Assembly (NCBI GenBank): GCA_016721505.1
Contig: JADKHX010000006.1
Coordinates: 186,001 to 250,000, forward strand
Reading direction: 5' to 3'
DNA length: 64,000 nt
From: Rhodocyclaceae bacterium
Lineage (GTDB): Bacteria; Pseudomonadota; Gammaproteobacteria; Burkholderiales; Rhodocyclaceae
The notes under the pieces were generated by a model. The model saw only the letters and a program-made list of their open reading frames with translations. It made no database searches and was not told the DNA's origin. The position numbers and the translations under genes are program-made. Of the stretch, positions 1-7,504 are shown piece after piece (positions within the stretch are counted from its first letter, which is position 1; each line of letters starts with the position of its first letter).

Positions 1-33
1 AGCGTCGAGCGCTAGCTAGCTTCGTCAGCATCC

Positions 34-558
34 TTAAGCATTGCGCATCCAGCTATGGCCACCGCCAATGCCGCCAGATGCCTTGCGTTTGTATTCTTCA
101 ATCTTTTCTTTCAACTCGGTATGCTGCTCGCACGGGAGCCAGCAGATTTTGTCGAGCGCACGGAGATGCTCCTCCGCTTTGGCGAGATTGCCAACCTGTA
201 AATAGGCTTCGCCAATGTACTCATGTGCGTCTCTGTGTTGCGGGTTGATGGTCAGCGCACGTTCGTAATTGGCAAATGAGTTATCCATCTCACCCAGATT
301 GCGATAAGCGTAGCCGAGCAGGTTCCAAGCGTTGGCGTTTTTTTCATCGCGCTTGACGACGTTTTCCATCCGCGAAATAGCTTCCCGCCAGTTTTTCTGG
401 TTCACCGCAATTTGGCCAGCGGTGTAATCGGCATCGATAATCGGCGCGGTTCTTTCGAGTCGAGCCGTGCTGCTGGGGCTCGCACCGCCACCCGAAGCCC
501 ACAAAGGTGCTACCGACAGGAAGTAGACGATTAGAAGTCGAATCGCATGTCTGGTCAT
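34..558 (-). CDS. Tetratricopeptide-repeat protein, exported
   Basis: A 174-residue protein. The first 25 or so residues (MTRHAIRLLIVYFLSVAPLWA) form a signal peptide, so it probably acts in the periplasm or on the outer membrane. At least two TPR units follow, centred on the segments NAWNLLGYAYRNLGEMDNSF and HRDAHEYIGEAYLQVGNLAK, so the likely role is protein-protein scaffolding. After the repeats comes a Cys pair (CWLPC) and a charged helix, then a Gly-rich tail. The open frame extends further upstream, but the ATG at 558 is preferred because AGGGAAG precedes it and the signal peptide starts there. The partner is unknown. It is divergent from the cyclase gene to its right. Confidence 0.8.
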   Translation of the reverse strand: MTRHAIRLLIVYFLSVAPLWASGGGASPSSTARLERTAPIIDADYTAGQIAVNQKNWREAISRMENVVKRDEKNANAWNLLGYAYRNLGEMDNSFANYERALTINPQHRDAHEYIGEAYLQVGNLAKAEEHLRALDKICWLPCEQHTELKEKIEEYKRKASGGIGGGHSWMRNA

Positions 559-668
559 ATTGCACTTCCCTAAGTAAAGTGGAAACTTGTCGAACCGCGC
601 CAAGTTTTTCAGTCAGTTTATTCGTCATGTGTATGACCAGCGCATGTCGAGTATGATTTTGCACTGTG

Positions 669-2009
669 ATGTCTATTCCGCCAAAAAATCCGCGTCTTTC
701 ATTGTCGACAGATCCTATGGATGCTTCACGCGAGCCCTTGAGTGAAATTGAACTGGCTTACGGCCGTTTCGTGCCGCGCCAGTTCCTGCATTTGCTCGGC
801 CACAACGATATTCGCAATGTCGAACTGGGGCAGCAAGTCGAATGCAAGATGACCGTTTTGTTCTCCGATTTGCGCGACTTCACTGCGCTCTCGGAATCCA
901 TGAGTCCTCAAGAAAATTTTAATTTACTTAATTCGTATCTGATGCAAATGGAACCGGTGATTGCCGCACACGGCGGATTCATCGACAAATATGTTGGCGA
1001 TGCCATCATGGCGCTGTTCCCCGATTCGCCTGACGAAGCAGTGCGTGGTGCCTTGGCAATGCTAGGCAAGCTTGATGAATACAACGCTGGCCGCCAACGC
1101 GCCGGTTATCGTCCAGTAAAAATTGGCATCGGTATCAATACCGGCATTGTGATTATCGGTACGATTGGTGGCAAAGGGCGGATGGACGGCACCGTGATCG
1201 GTGACGCGGTGAATCTCGCCGCACGGATGGAACGCCTGACCAAAGACTATGACGTACCGTTGCTGATCAGCGAATACACGCTGTACTCGCTAGAAAACGC
1301 CGCGCCCTACTCGATACGCTTTTTGGATCGCACACGGGTTCGCGGCAAACAAGATACTCAATCGGTGTACGAAGTTTTTGATGCTGACCCGCCACAATTG
1401 CGGATTGCCAAGCGCGAAAACTTAAAGTTGTTTGAACACGCCACCGCCTGCTATCACCTCGACGACATCCCTGCGGCGACTGCTTTGCTAAACAAAACTT
1501 TGGAAATGGTTCCCGATGATCTCGCCGCACGCGCCTACCTTGAACGTTGTGAGCAGAGAACACGAGAAGCGCATCCGCATGATCCGGGTTTGAGCAAGGA
1601 ATGGCATGAAGTTTACGAGATTGGCGTACCCGAGATTGACGAAGCACATCGCCTGTTGCTGGTGGACATGAGTGCACTGGCAAACGCCGTACGCATCGGC
1701 GCATGGAGCCTCGCGCCGCCGCTGATGGCAGAAATCCAGTTCGCTGCAAAGGCCGCATTCACTGCCGAGGAAGAGTTGATGTTTCAACGCGGCTATTCGT
1801 TCATCGCCCTACACACTAGGCAGCACGAGAGATTCTTCGAATACTTTTCCGTACTGCGCGCTGAAATCGAAAGCGGCGGCGAAGATCCGCAATATCTTTC
1901 GTTTCGCGTCAAACTATTACTCACCGACTGGTTTGCAAACCACATGGTTACTGCTGATCGCCACTTCGCCCATTTCCTTCGCGGACGGACATCGCGGGCG
2001 AAGACCTAA
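669..2009 (+). CDS. Class III adenylate/guanylate cyclase with C-terminal hemerythrin-like domain
   Basis: A 446-residue soluble protein. The class III cyclase domain spans roughly residues 58-240. Visible motifs are the metal-binding FSDLRDFT, the KYVGDAIMALF segment, and GTVIGDAVNLAARME, whose Lys and Asp suggest ATP as substrate (family knowledge; specificity is inferred). A short TPR-like linker follows. Residues about 310-440 resemble bacteriohemerythrin: the ligands in EID-EAH, ALH, RQH, NHM and TAD are present, and so is the Glu of TAEEELM. The His that normally starts the H-F-x-x-E motif is Ala here (AAFTAEEE), so a normal di-iron site is doubtful. GTG at 666 and ATG at 669 are adjacent candidate starts. 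The domain pairing suggests cyclic-nucleotide output tuned by oxygen, redox or iron. Confidence 0.85.
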   Translation: MSIPPKNPRLSLSTDPMDASREPLSEIELAYGRFVPRQFLHLLGHNDIRNVELGQQVECKMTVLFSDLRDFTALSESMSPQENFNLLNSYLMQMEPVIAAHGGFIDKYVGDAIMALFPDSPDEAVRGALAMLGKLDEYNAGRQRAGYRPVKIGIGINTGIVIIGTIGGKGRMDGTVIGDAVNLAARMERLTKDYDVPLLISEYTLYSLENAAPYSIRFLDRTRVRGKQDTQSVYEVFDADPPQLRIAKRENLKLFEHATACYHLDDIPAATALLNKTLEMVPDDLAARAYLERCEQRTREAHPHDPGLSKEWHEVYEIGVPEIDEAHRLLLVDMSALANAVRIGAWSLAPPLMAEIQFAAKAAFTAEEELMFQRGYSFIALHTRQHERFFEYFSVLRAEIESGGEDPQYLSFRVKLLLTDWFANHMVTADRHFAHFLRGRTSRAKT

Positions 2010-2081
2010 GCACTCTGGCTGCCGATTTGGTCCGATGAGTTTTTGGCAATATAGCGACCAAGCTCGGACTAAACTCCCACC

Positions 2082-2720
2082 ATGGACTTCCCTGTCAAAC
2101 CACTGATCACTCTGCTGGCCATCGTTAATCCGATTGGCGTAGTGCCATTTTTCTTGCACTTCACGCAAGGCTTCACTGATTTGCAACGCAAACGAACCGC
2201 CAACATTGCGGCGTTTTCTGCCTTCGTGGTGGTTGCCGCCAGCGCCCTGCTCGGCTTGCAAGTTCTGGAATTTTTTGGCATCACCCTTGCCTCGTTCCAA
2301 GTTGGCGGCGGGTTATTGTTGTTGATGAGTTCAATCAATATGCTGCACGCAGAACAGGCCGAATCGCGAGCAAAGGACGTTGACGAAGGAGCCAGTCGAG
2401 CCGCCGCCGGCGCGAGCATTGCGGTTGTGCCCTTGGCCATTCCCCTGCTTACCGGTCCCGCCGCGATTTCCACGGTGGTGATCTACGCCGAAAAATCTCG
2501 CCACTTTGGCGAGATGGTGACGCTCGTCATGTACGGCGTAATCATTGGCCTCTGCACATGGGTGGCACTCAACGCTGCACAACCTATTGGAAAATTCCTT
2601 GGCCAAACAGGCATCAATGTAATGACTCGCCTTATGGGACTCATCCTGGCGGCCATGGCGGTTGAAGTTATGGCGGATGGGCTGACCAAATTGTTCCCGA
2701 TTTTGGCGGGAAGCCATTGA
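2082..2720 (+). CDS. MarC family integral membrane protein
   Basis: A 212-residue polytopic inner-membrane protein with about six hydrophobic segments, the usual length of the MarC/UPF0056 family. It carries the family-like N-terminus FPVKPLITLLAIVNPIGVVP and a conserved central loop with PLAIPLLTGPAAISTVV. The family has no firm biochemical function; a link to multiple antibiotic resistance was proposed for E. coli MarC and later doubted. The ATG at 2082 is the natural start. A 28-bp hairpin repeat lies just downstream at 2749-2776. Confidence 0.88.
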   Translation: MDFPVKPLITLLAIVNPIGVVPFFLHFTQGFTDLQRKRTANIAAFSAFVVVAASALLGLQVLEFFGITLASFQVGGGLLLLMSSINMLHAEQAESRAKDVDEGASRAAAGASIAVVPLAIPLLTGPAAISTVVIYAEKSRHFGEMVTLVMYGVIIGLCTWVALNAAQPIGKFLGQTGINVMTRLMGLILAAMAVEVMADGLTKLFPILAGSH

Positions 2721-2748
2721 GCCGCATAGCTTATTCGGTAGGCCTAAA

Positions 2749-2776
2749 TGATGGCGTGTGATCAGCACCAACTGGC
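2749..2776 (-). repeat. 28-bp hairpin repeat, copy 1 (intergenic)
   Basis: Minus-strand copy of the dispersed repeat: GCCAG, loop TTGGTG, CTGAT, then CACACGCCATCA. It lies between marC and the PH-domain gene. Its first stem is imperfect. Confidence 0.8.
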
Positions 2777-2844
2777 GTTCTGCCTAAGCCATCGACTAAA
2801 CGTTGCCGGCCCCACCAGACTGGACTTTATTCAACTGCCCGAAT

Positions 2845-3414
2845 ATGACAACCATGCCCAGCGAAGTACGCGCAAAGTTTAATCCGCTGATAAAGCCGTT
2901 TTTGGTTGTTCAAATTGGCTTTGCATTGGCGATTACGATCATCGGCTTGCCATTTGCTTTGGTTTGGTTTTTGGGTGCCGGACGTTGGTGGGCGCAACAC
3001 TATTACGATAAGCTTGAATGTCATCTGAACGAGACAACACTGCGATATCGAAAGGGAATCCTGGTTCAAGTAGAAAAGACCATACCGCTGGAAAACATTC
3101 AGGACGTGACTTTTTTGGAAGGACCACTGCTGAGACATTTTCAGCTGAGTACGCTGAAGTTTGAAACCGCCGGGCACAGCGGGCCACATTCCAGTGAGAT
3201 GAAGCTGACCGGGATCGTCGATGCGCATGAATTCCGCAACAAAATAATGGCGGCTCGCGAGGCGTTGAAGCATCGGTCTTCACCAACGACAAATTCCGCA
3301 ACAGCCTCAAGCACGGTTGAATTCGCAAATAGCGCAGCAGATCAAGTGACGTCTTTACAGGGGATTGAGCGACGCCTTGACGAGATCATTGCGCTGATGA
3401 AGGAAAAACCGTGA
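2845..3414 (+). CDS. PH domain-containing (bPH2/YdbS-like) membrane protein
   Basis: A 189-residue protein. A hydrophobic hairpin at roughly residues 17-45 (PFLVVQIGFALAITIIGLPF and following) is followed by a bacterial PH domain with the typical run LRYRKGILVQVEKTIPLENI and QDVTFLEGPLLRHFQLSTL. The C-terminus (IERRLDEIIALMKEKP) is a short charged helix that could mediate coiled-coil contacts. Family function is unknown; membrane anchoring with a cytoplasmic PH fold is the usual view. A TTG at 2803 would extend the frame by 14 residues, but ATG 2845 is preferred. It reads in the same direction as the thioesterase genes downstream. Confidence 0.75.
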   Translation: MTTMPSEVRAKFNPLIKPFLVVQIGFALAITIIGLPFALVWFLGAGRWWAQHYYDKLECHLNETTLRYRKGILVQVEKTIPLENIQDVTFLEGPLLRHFQLSTLKFETAGHSGPHSSEMKLTGIVDAHEFRNKIMAAREALKHRSSPTTNSATASSTVEFANSAADQVTSLQGIERRLDEIIALMKEKP

Positions 3415-3463
3415 TGCAATTGCTAAGTGATGTTGCTGTTCTGATCGCTGAGGCTGTTACACG

Positions 3464-3877
3464 GTGAAGTTCATTACAACTCGAACCATTCTCTTTGGCG
3501 ACTGTGATCCGGCGGGCATCATTTTCACCCCGCGCATTGCTTACTTTGTGGTTGAAGCAGTACACGACTTTCTCACGCATATCTTAAAAGGGCCAGCAGT
3601 ACGGGAGATATTTGCAATGGACGTGCTGCCGCCTGCACGCGCCATGTCAATTGAATTTCTCGCACCAATGGCATGGGATGATGTGATTGATATTGAAGTC
3701 AGTTGCGACGAACCAAGGAACTCATCCTTTACGTTCCATGTTGTCGGCCGAAATCGTGCTGGAGCGAGCACCTTCAAATCGACATTTACCCAAGTATGCG
3801 TGTCGCCGCAGTCCAAACAACCGATCACCGTGCCAGAAGCGCTACGTCGCGCACTATCGGATTCGCGACTTGCCTGA
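3464..3877 (+). CDS. Acyl-CoA thioesterase, 4HBT hot-dog family
   Basis: A 137-residue single hot-dog domain. Near the N-terminus FGDCDPAGIIFTPRIAYF matches the 4-hydroxybenzoyl-CoA thioesterase active-site segment, in which the Asp of D-P-A-G is catalytic in the family. The start is GTG at 3464. It hydrolyses an acyl- or aroyl-CoA in the cytoplasm; the substrate cannot be read from the sequence. A second, FadM/YbgC-like thioesterase follows 132 bp downstream, so the two may serve one pathway. There is no strong upstream Shine-Dalgarno sequence. Confidence 0.78.
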   Translation: MKFITTRTILFGDCDPAGIIFTPRIAYFVVEAVHDFLTHILKGPAVREIFAMDVLPPARAMSIEFLAPMAWDDVIDIEVSCDEPRNSSFTFHVVGRNRAGASTFKSTFTQVCVSPQSKQPITVPEALRRALSDSRLA

Positions 3878-3934
3878 ACCGCCTCCGCACAGGCATTTGG
3901 AAGCTCTCAGCCACCGCCAAGCGCTTCTAAAACC

Positions 3935-3981
3935 CGTACACTGTACGAGCGATTTATATAAGCCATCGATGCGCGCATCGA
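3935..3981. promoter_or_regulatory. Two perfect palindromes upstream of the second thioesterase gene
   Basis: CGTACACTGTACG (3935-3947) and TCGATGCGCGCATCGA (3966-3981) are perfect palindromes of 13 and 16 bp. They flank an AT-rich TATATA (3955-3960) that could be a -10 element. The arrangement looks like a promoter with two operator sites for the gene starting at 4010. No regulator gene is adjacent, so the binding protein is unknown. Confidence 0.4.
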
Positions 3982-4009
3982 CGTCGTGCCACTGTGTGTT
4001 GAAGTTGCC

Positions 4010-4465
4010 ATGGGAAAAACAATGAGCTGGGACTTTCCAAAACCATTCACTTTGCCGCGAATCCCCGTTGCCGAAGACATTGACGGCCTTAATCATGTCA
4101 ACAATGCGGCCTATATCCGTTGGTGTGAAGGCGTGGCATGGGGGCATTCCGAATCGCTGGGTATCGCGATAACGGACTATCAGCGCATCGACCGCGCGAT
4201 GGCGATTCGGCGCGCTGAATACGATTACTTGCTGCCGGCATTGGAAGGTGAAAGTTTAACGCTCGCCACATGGCTGGTCGCCTGCGATGGCAAGCTGACG
4301 ATGGAGCGGCGTTTTCAATTGATACGCGATGCCGACGGCGCCACTTTGCTACGCGGATGCTGGCATTTGGTCTGCATTGAAGTGAGTAGCGGTCGCGTGC
4401 GCCGTATGCCGCCTGAATTTATTGAAACCTACATTCCGGCGGTGGTCACGCTGTCTGCTGCATAA
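4010..4465 (+). CDS. Acyl-CoA thioesterase, FadM/YbgC-like
   Basis: A 151-residue hot-dog thioesterase. The conserved segment DIDGLNHVNNAAYIRWCEGV matches the DxxGHVNNxxYL motif of the family, whose first Asp is catalytic. The predicted role is hydrolysis of acyl-CoA in the cytoplasm. Starts at ATG 4010 (MGKTMSWDF) or ATG 4022 are both possible; an upstream GTG at 3986 is unlikely because it would run through the palindromic region. It is followed after 12 bp by the BtuF-like gene, probably on the same transcript. Confidence 0.8.
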   Translation: MGKTMSWDFPKPFTLPRIPVAEDIDGLNHVNNAAYIRWCEGVAWGHSESLGIAITDYQRIDRAMAIRRAEYDYLLPALEGESLTLATWLVACDGKLTMERRFQLIRDADGATLLRGCWHLVCIEVSSGRVRRMPPEFIETYIPAVVTLSAA

Positions 4466-4477
4466 CAAATACGACCA

Positions 4478-5281
4478 ATGTCGCAGACATTCGTCGATGC
4501 GTTGGGGGTTCAACATTCAGCATATTTTGGCGAGCCGCGCATCGTCAGCTTGGTACCAAGCCTCACTGAGTTGATATGTGATTTAGGTTTGGAAAAAAAT
4601 CTCGTTGGACGTACCGGATTTTGCGTTCACCCGCGCGAAACATTGCGCGCGATTCCGAAAATTGGTGGCACGAAAGATGTGAATATTGCGCGCGTTCGCG
4701 AACTTTCTCCCACACACTTGATCGCCGACATTGACGAAAACACACGCGAGCAAGTGAACGAAATGATGAATTTTGTTCCCCACGTTGTAGTCGTGAATCC
4801 TAAGCGACTAGTGGACAATTTGGGGCTCTATGCGCTATTAGGCGGAATATTCTGTTGCATTGAGCGCGCAACCAATCTGGCCGAGCAATTTCAACTCACG
4901 CGCAAAATGCTGGCGCAAGAAACGGATTCATTACCCCGTGAAAAGGTGCTTTACCCGATTTGGCGTCTGCCCTGGATGACGGTCAGTCGCGACACCTATA
5001 TCGCTGACATGCTGGCTGCTGCTGGCTGGGACACGCTACCTGTTAACTCGCCGACACGCTTTCCTATATTTGGATGGCACGACCAAGAAATTGCCAACGC
5101 CGAGCGAATTTTGCTGCCCTCGGAACCTTTCGTTTTCACCGATACACACATGGCTGAAATTGGCACTTTGTCGAATAAGCCAGTGACGAGAATAGATGGT
5201 GAAATGGTCTCGTGGTACGGTAGTCGGGCAATTTTGGCGATGACTTACCTTGCCCAGTTGAGGCAGACAACACGCACATGA
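4478..5281 (+). CDS. Cobalamin/helical-backbone metal-receptor-like protein (BtuF family, no signal peptide)
   Basis: A 267-residue protein of the BtuF/FhuD periplasmic-binding fold. Typical N-lobe segments are PRIVSLVPSLTELICDLGL, VGRTGFCVHP and IPKIGGTKDVNIARVRELSP; the C-lobe includes IWRLPWMTVSRDTYIADMLA. No signal peptide is visible, so it is either cytosolic or not a classical transporter subunit. No ABC permease or ATPase is adjacent. The stop overlaps the ATG of the next gene (ATGA), indicating translational coupling with the TauE-type permease. The ligand is not determined. Confidence 0.75.
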   Translation: MSQTFVDALGVQHSAYFGEPRIVSLVPSLTELICDLGLEKNLVGRTGFCVHPRETLRAIPKIGGTKDVNIARVRELSPTHLIADIDENTREQVNEMMNFVPHVVVVNPKRLVDNLGLYALLGGIFCCIERATNLAEQFQLTRKMLAQETDSLPREKVLYPIWRLPWMTVSRDTYIADMLAAAGWDTLPVNSPTRFPIFGWHDQEIANAERILLPSEPFVFTDTHMAEIGTLSNKPVTRIDGEMVSWYGSRAILAMTYLAQLRQTTRT

Positions 5282-6012
5282 ACCCAGAAATTCTCTACCC
5301 GCTTGCGGTCGGCATTTTTTTCATTGCCGTGCTGTATTCGTCTGTCGGTCACGCAGGCGCATCGGGCTATATCGCCGTGATGAGTTTGCTGAGCATCGCG
5401 CCTGAGGTCATCAAACCGACGGCGCTGGCGCTGAATATTTTGGTGGCGTGTATCGCAAGTTGGCAGTTTGCCAAAGCGGGGCATTTTGCCTGGCGCTTAT
5501 TTTTGCCGTTCGCCCTACCTGCAATTCCATTCGCGTTCCTCGGTGGCTATATCAGTCTGCCCGCTGCGGTATTCAAAATCGTATTGGGTGTCGTGCTGTT
5601 GTATTCCGCCGCGCGACTGGTGGTACCGCAACGCGAGGAGCAACAGCCGGTCGCGCCATCACGCATGGCCGCGTTGATGAGTGGCGGCGCAATTGGATTT
5701 CTTGCTGGTGTGACGGGAACGGGTGGCGGGATTTTTCTCACACCCCTATTACTAACGATGGGTTGGGCACGCACAAAAACCGCTGCGGCCATTTCGGCCG
5801 CGTTTATTTTGTTGAACTCGATATCCGGTTTGTTGGGAAATTTTTCGAGTACTGAAAACTTGCCCAAGGACCTGCCCTTGTTGCTTGCGCTGGTCGCGGC
5901 AGGCGGCTTACTTGGCGCGCATTTCGGCAGCAACCGTTTGCCACCAGCCAGCATCAAGCGTTTGCTCAGCGTAGTGCTGACTATCGCCGGACTCAAACTA
6001 ATATTGACGTGA
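5278..6012 (+). CDS. TauE/SafE family sulfite exporter-like permease
   Basis: A 244-residue polytopic membrane protein with seven to eight hydrophobic segments. The first half carries YSSVGHAGASGYIAV and the second the family repeat GFLAGVTGTGGGIFLTPLL. The TauE/SafE family exports sulfite, sulfoacetate or related organic anions; the substrate here is not identifiable. The start overlaps the stop of the BtuF-like gene. Its last 20 bp overlap tail-to-tail with the DsbA-like gene on the other strand. Confidence 0.85.
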   Translation: MNPEILYPLAVGIFFIAVLYSSVGHAGASGYIAVMSLLSIAPEVIKPTALALNILVACIASWQFAKAGHFAWRLFLPFALPAIPFAFLGGYISLPAAVFKIVLGVVLLYSAARLVVPQREEQQPVAPSRMAALMSGGAIGFLAGVTGTGGGIFLTPLLLTMGWARTKTAAAISAAFILLNSISGLLGNFSSTENLPKDLPLLLALVAAGGLLGAHFGSNRLPPASIKRLLSVVLTIAGLKLILT

Positions 6013-6652
6013 TCTGCCGCAGCGCTTGCTCGAAAACCTCAGGTGGCTGGCCACCGTGGATTAGATGTTTATCATCGACGATCACCGCGGGCACCGAATG
6101 TATCCCTCGTGCCAAATAGTGCTCCTCCTGCGCCCGCACTTCAGTCGCGTAGCGATCTGATTCGAGTACGGCGCGCGCCGCAGTCACATCGAGACCGACT
6201 TGCGCCACCGCACGCAAAATGGTTTCGTGCTCGCCTGGATTAAAACCATCGGTGAAATAGGCCGCGAACAGCGCATGCTTTAAGGCGCGCTGTTTAATAC
6301 ATTGCTCGTCCTGCAGCCCTGCCCAATGCAGCATTCGATGCGAATCAAAAGTGTTGTAGATACGGCTGCGTTTGCCCACGCCGAATACAAAACCAAGTTC
6401 AGCACCACGCGCACGAATCGCCTCGCGCGTCACTTCAAGTTGCGCTGGGCTTGCGCCATATTTTTGCGCCAAATGCTCGGTGATGTCTTGCCCCTCAATG
6501 GGCATGTTGGGATTCAATTCAAATGGTTGGAAGTGGATTTCGGCCTCGACTTCCCTACCCAAGTTCGCCAGCGCCTGCTCCAAGGATTTAAGGCCTATCA
6601 CGCACCATGGACAAGCGACATCGGAAACAAAATCGATTCTGATTGTGGTCAT
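5993..6652 (-). CDS. DsbA family oxidoreductase (FrnE-like)
   Basis: A 219-residue thioredoxin-fold protein with the redox motif CPWC at residues 14-17 (DVACPWCVIGLKSLEQAL). It has the long alpha-helical insertion typical of FrnE/2-hydroxychromene-isomerase-like DsbA members and the cis-Pro segment GIHSVPAVIVDDKHLI. No signal peptide is present, so it is cytoplasmic, as is usual for FrnE. GAGGAT precedes the ATG at 6652. It follows the methyltransferase gene by 19 bp and is probably cotranscribed from guaA. Confidence 0.85.
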   Translation of the reverse strand: MTTIRIDFVSDVACPWCVIGLKSLEQALANLGREVEAEIHFQPFELNPNMPIEGQDITEHLAQKYGASPAQLEVTREAIRARGAELGFVFGVGKRSRIYNTFDSHRMLHWAGLQDEQCIKQRALKHALFAAYFTDGFNPGEHETILRAVAQVGLDVTAARAVLESDRYATEVRAQEEHYLARGIHSVPAVIVDDKHLIHGGQPPEVFEQALRQITSILV

Positions 6653-6671
6653 GATTTTTATCCTCGCTCAT

Positions 6672-7499
6672 TTATGCGCGCACAGCTTCGACCAGCCAGA
6701 TTGCACCATCGAGTGCGACGACATCATTTTTTTCGTGGGGAGCAAATGCGGCCGTGAGCCGTTGCGTTGCTAGTGCGCGCGTCTCATTACCTGCCTCGGC
6801 TAGCGCAGACGCTGCTGGCCCGACGTGCAATGCAAAGCGCGCCGCAGCCTCCGCGCCGCCTTCGCTCGCGAGGCAAACGGGAAAATCAACCGGATTGAAA
6901 GTGACATTCGCGAACCCTGCACGCGCCAGGATTTCACCCAAACGCTCACTGTCGGCAAACGCGAATGGTCCCGGCGCATGGGGTTCAGGTGGCGGTGCAG
7001 GCGGCACTAAATCACGAATAGCTGACATCGGTACAGCAGTCCAATAATTTTCTGCCACGGCGCGCCAGCAAGCGAACACCAAGCGTCCGCCTTGGCGCAG
7101 GTTGGCGGCAATGTTGACAAAGGCAGCTTCGGGATCGGCAAAGAACATCACGCCAAATTGCGATACCGCCAAATCGAACGGCGCGTCACTTCTCCACACC
7201 GATGCATCGGCCTGAATCAGATCGGCTTTGCCATTGGTACGCGCTGTGGCCACCGCCAGCATCGCCTCAGATACATCCACACCAGTCACGATTGCACCGC
7301 CATCGAGCCAGATAGTGCAAGTCACGCCTGAGCCACAGCCAATGTCGAGCACCCGCTGATTTGCAACCGATCCTGCTCGTGCTTGCAACGCCGCGGTGGC
7401 GGGCGCAAGCATTGCGTCCAACCTGACCTGCATCGCCGCCCATTTCTCACCCACGCGGCCATTCCACAGTTCAATCTGAGCTTGGTTGGTATCGCTCAT
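6672..7499 (-). CDS. Class I SAM-dependent methyltransferase
   Basis: A 275-residue Rossmann-fold methyltransferase. Motif I is VLDIGCGSGVTC, followed by VTGVDVSEAML and the acidic motif ADASVWRSDAPFDLAVSQFG. The N-terminus NQAQIELWNGRVGEKWAAMQ resembles methyltransferases annotated near UbiE-like enzymes, but the substrate is unknown. ATG 7499 is chosen over a start at 7514 because GGGAGTGAAGCGC precedes it and the longer form would overlap guaA. It begins 5 bp after the guaA stop, so the two are cotranscribed. Confidence 0.82.
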   Translation of the reverse strand: MSDTNQAQIELWNGRVGEKWAAMQVRLDAMLAPATAALQARAGSVANQRVLDIGCGSGVTCTIWLDGGAIVTGVDVSEAMLAVATARTNGKADLIQADASVWRSDAPFDLAVSQFGVMFFADPEAAFVNIAANLRQGGRLVFACWRAVAENYWTAVPMSAIRDLVPPAPPPEPHAPGPFAFADSERLGEILARAGFANVTFNPVDFPVCLASEGGAEAAARFALHVGPAASALAEAGNETRALATQRLTAAFAPHEKNDVVALDGAIWLVEAVRA

Positions 7500-7504
7500 G
7501 CGCT

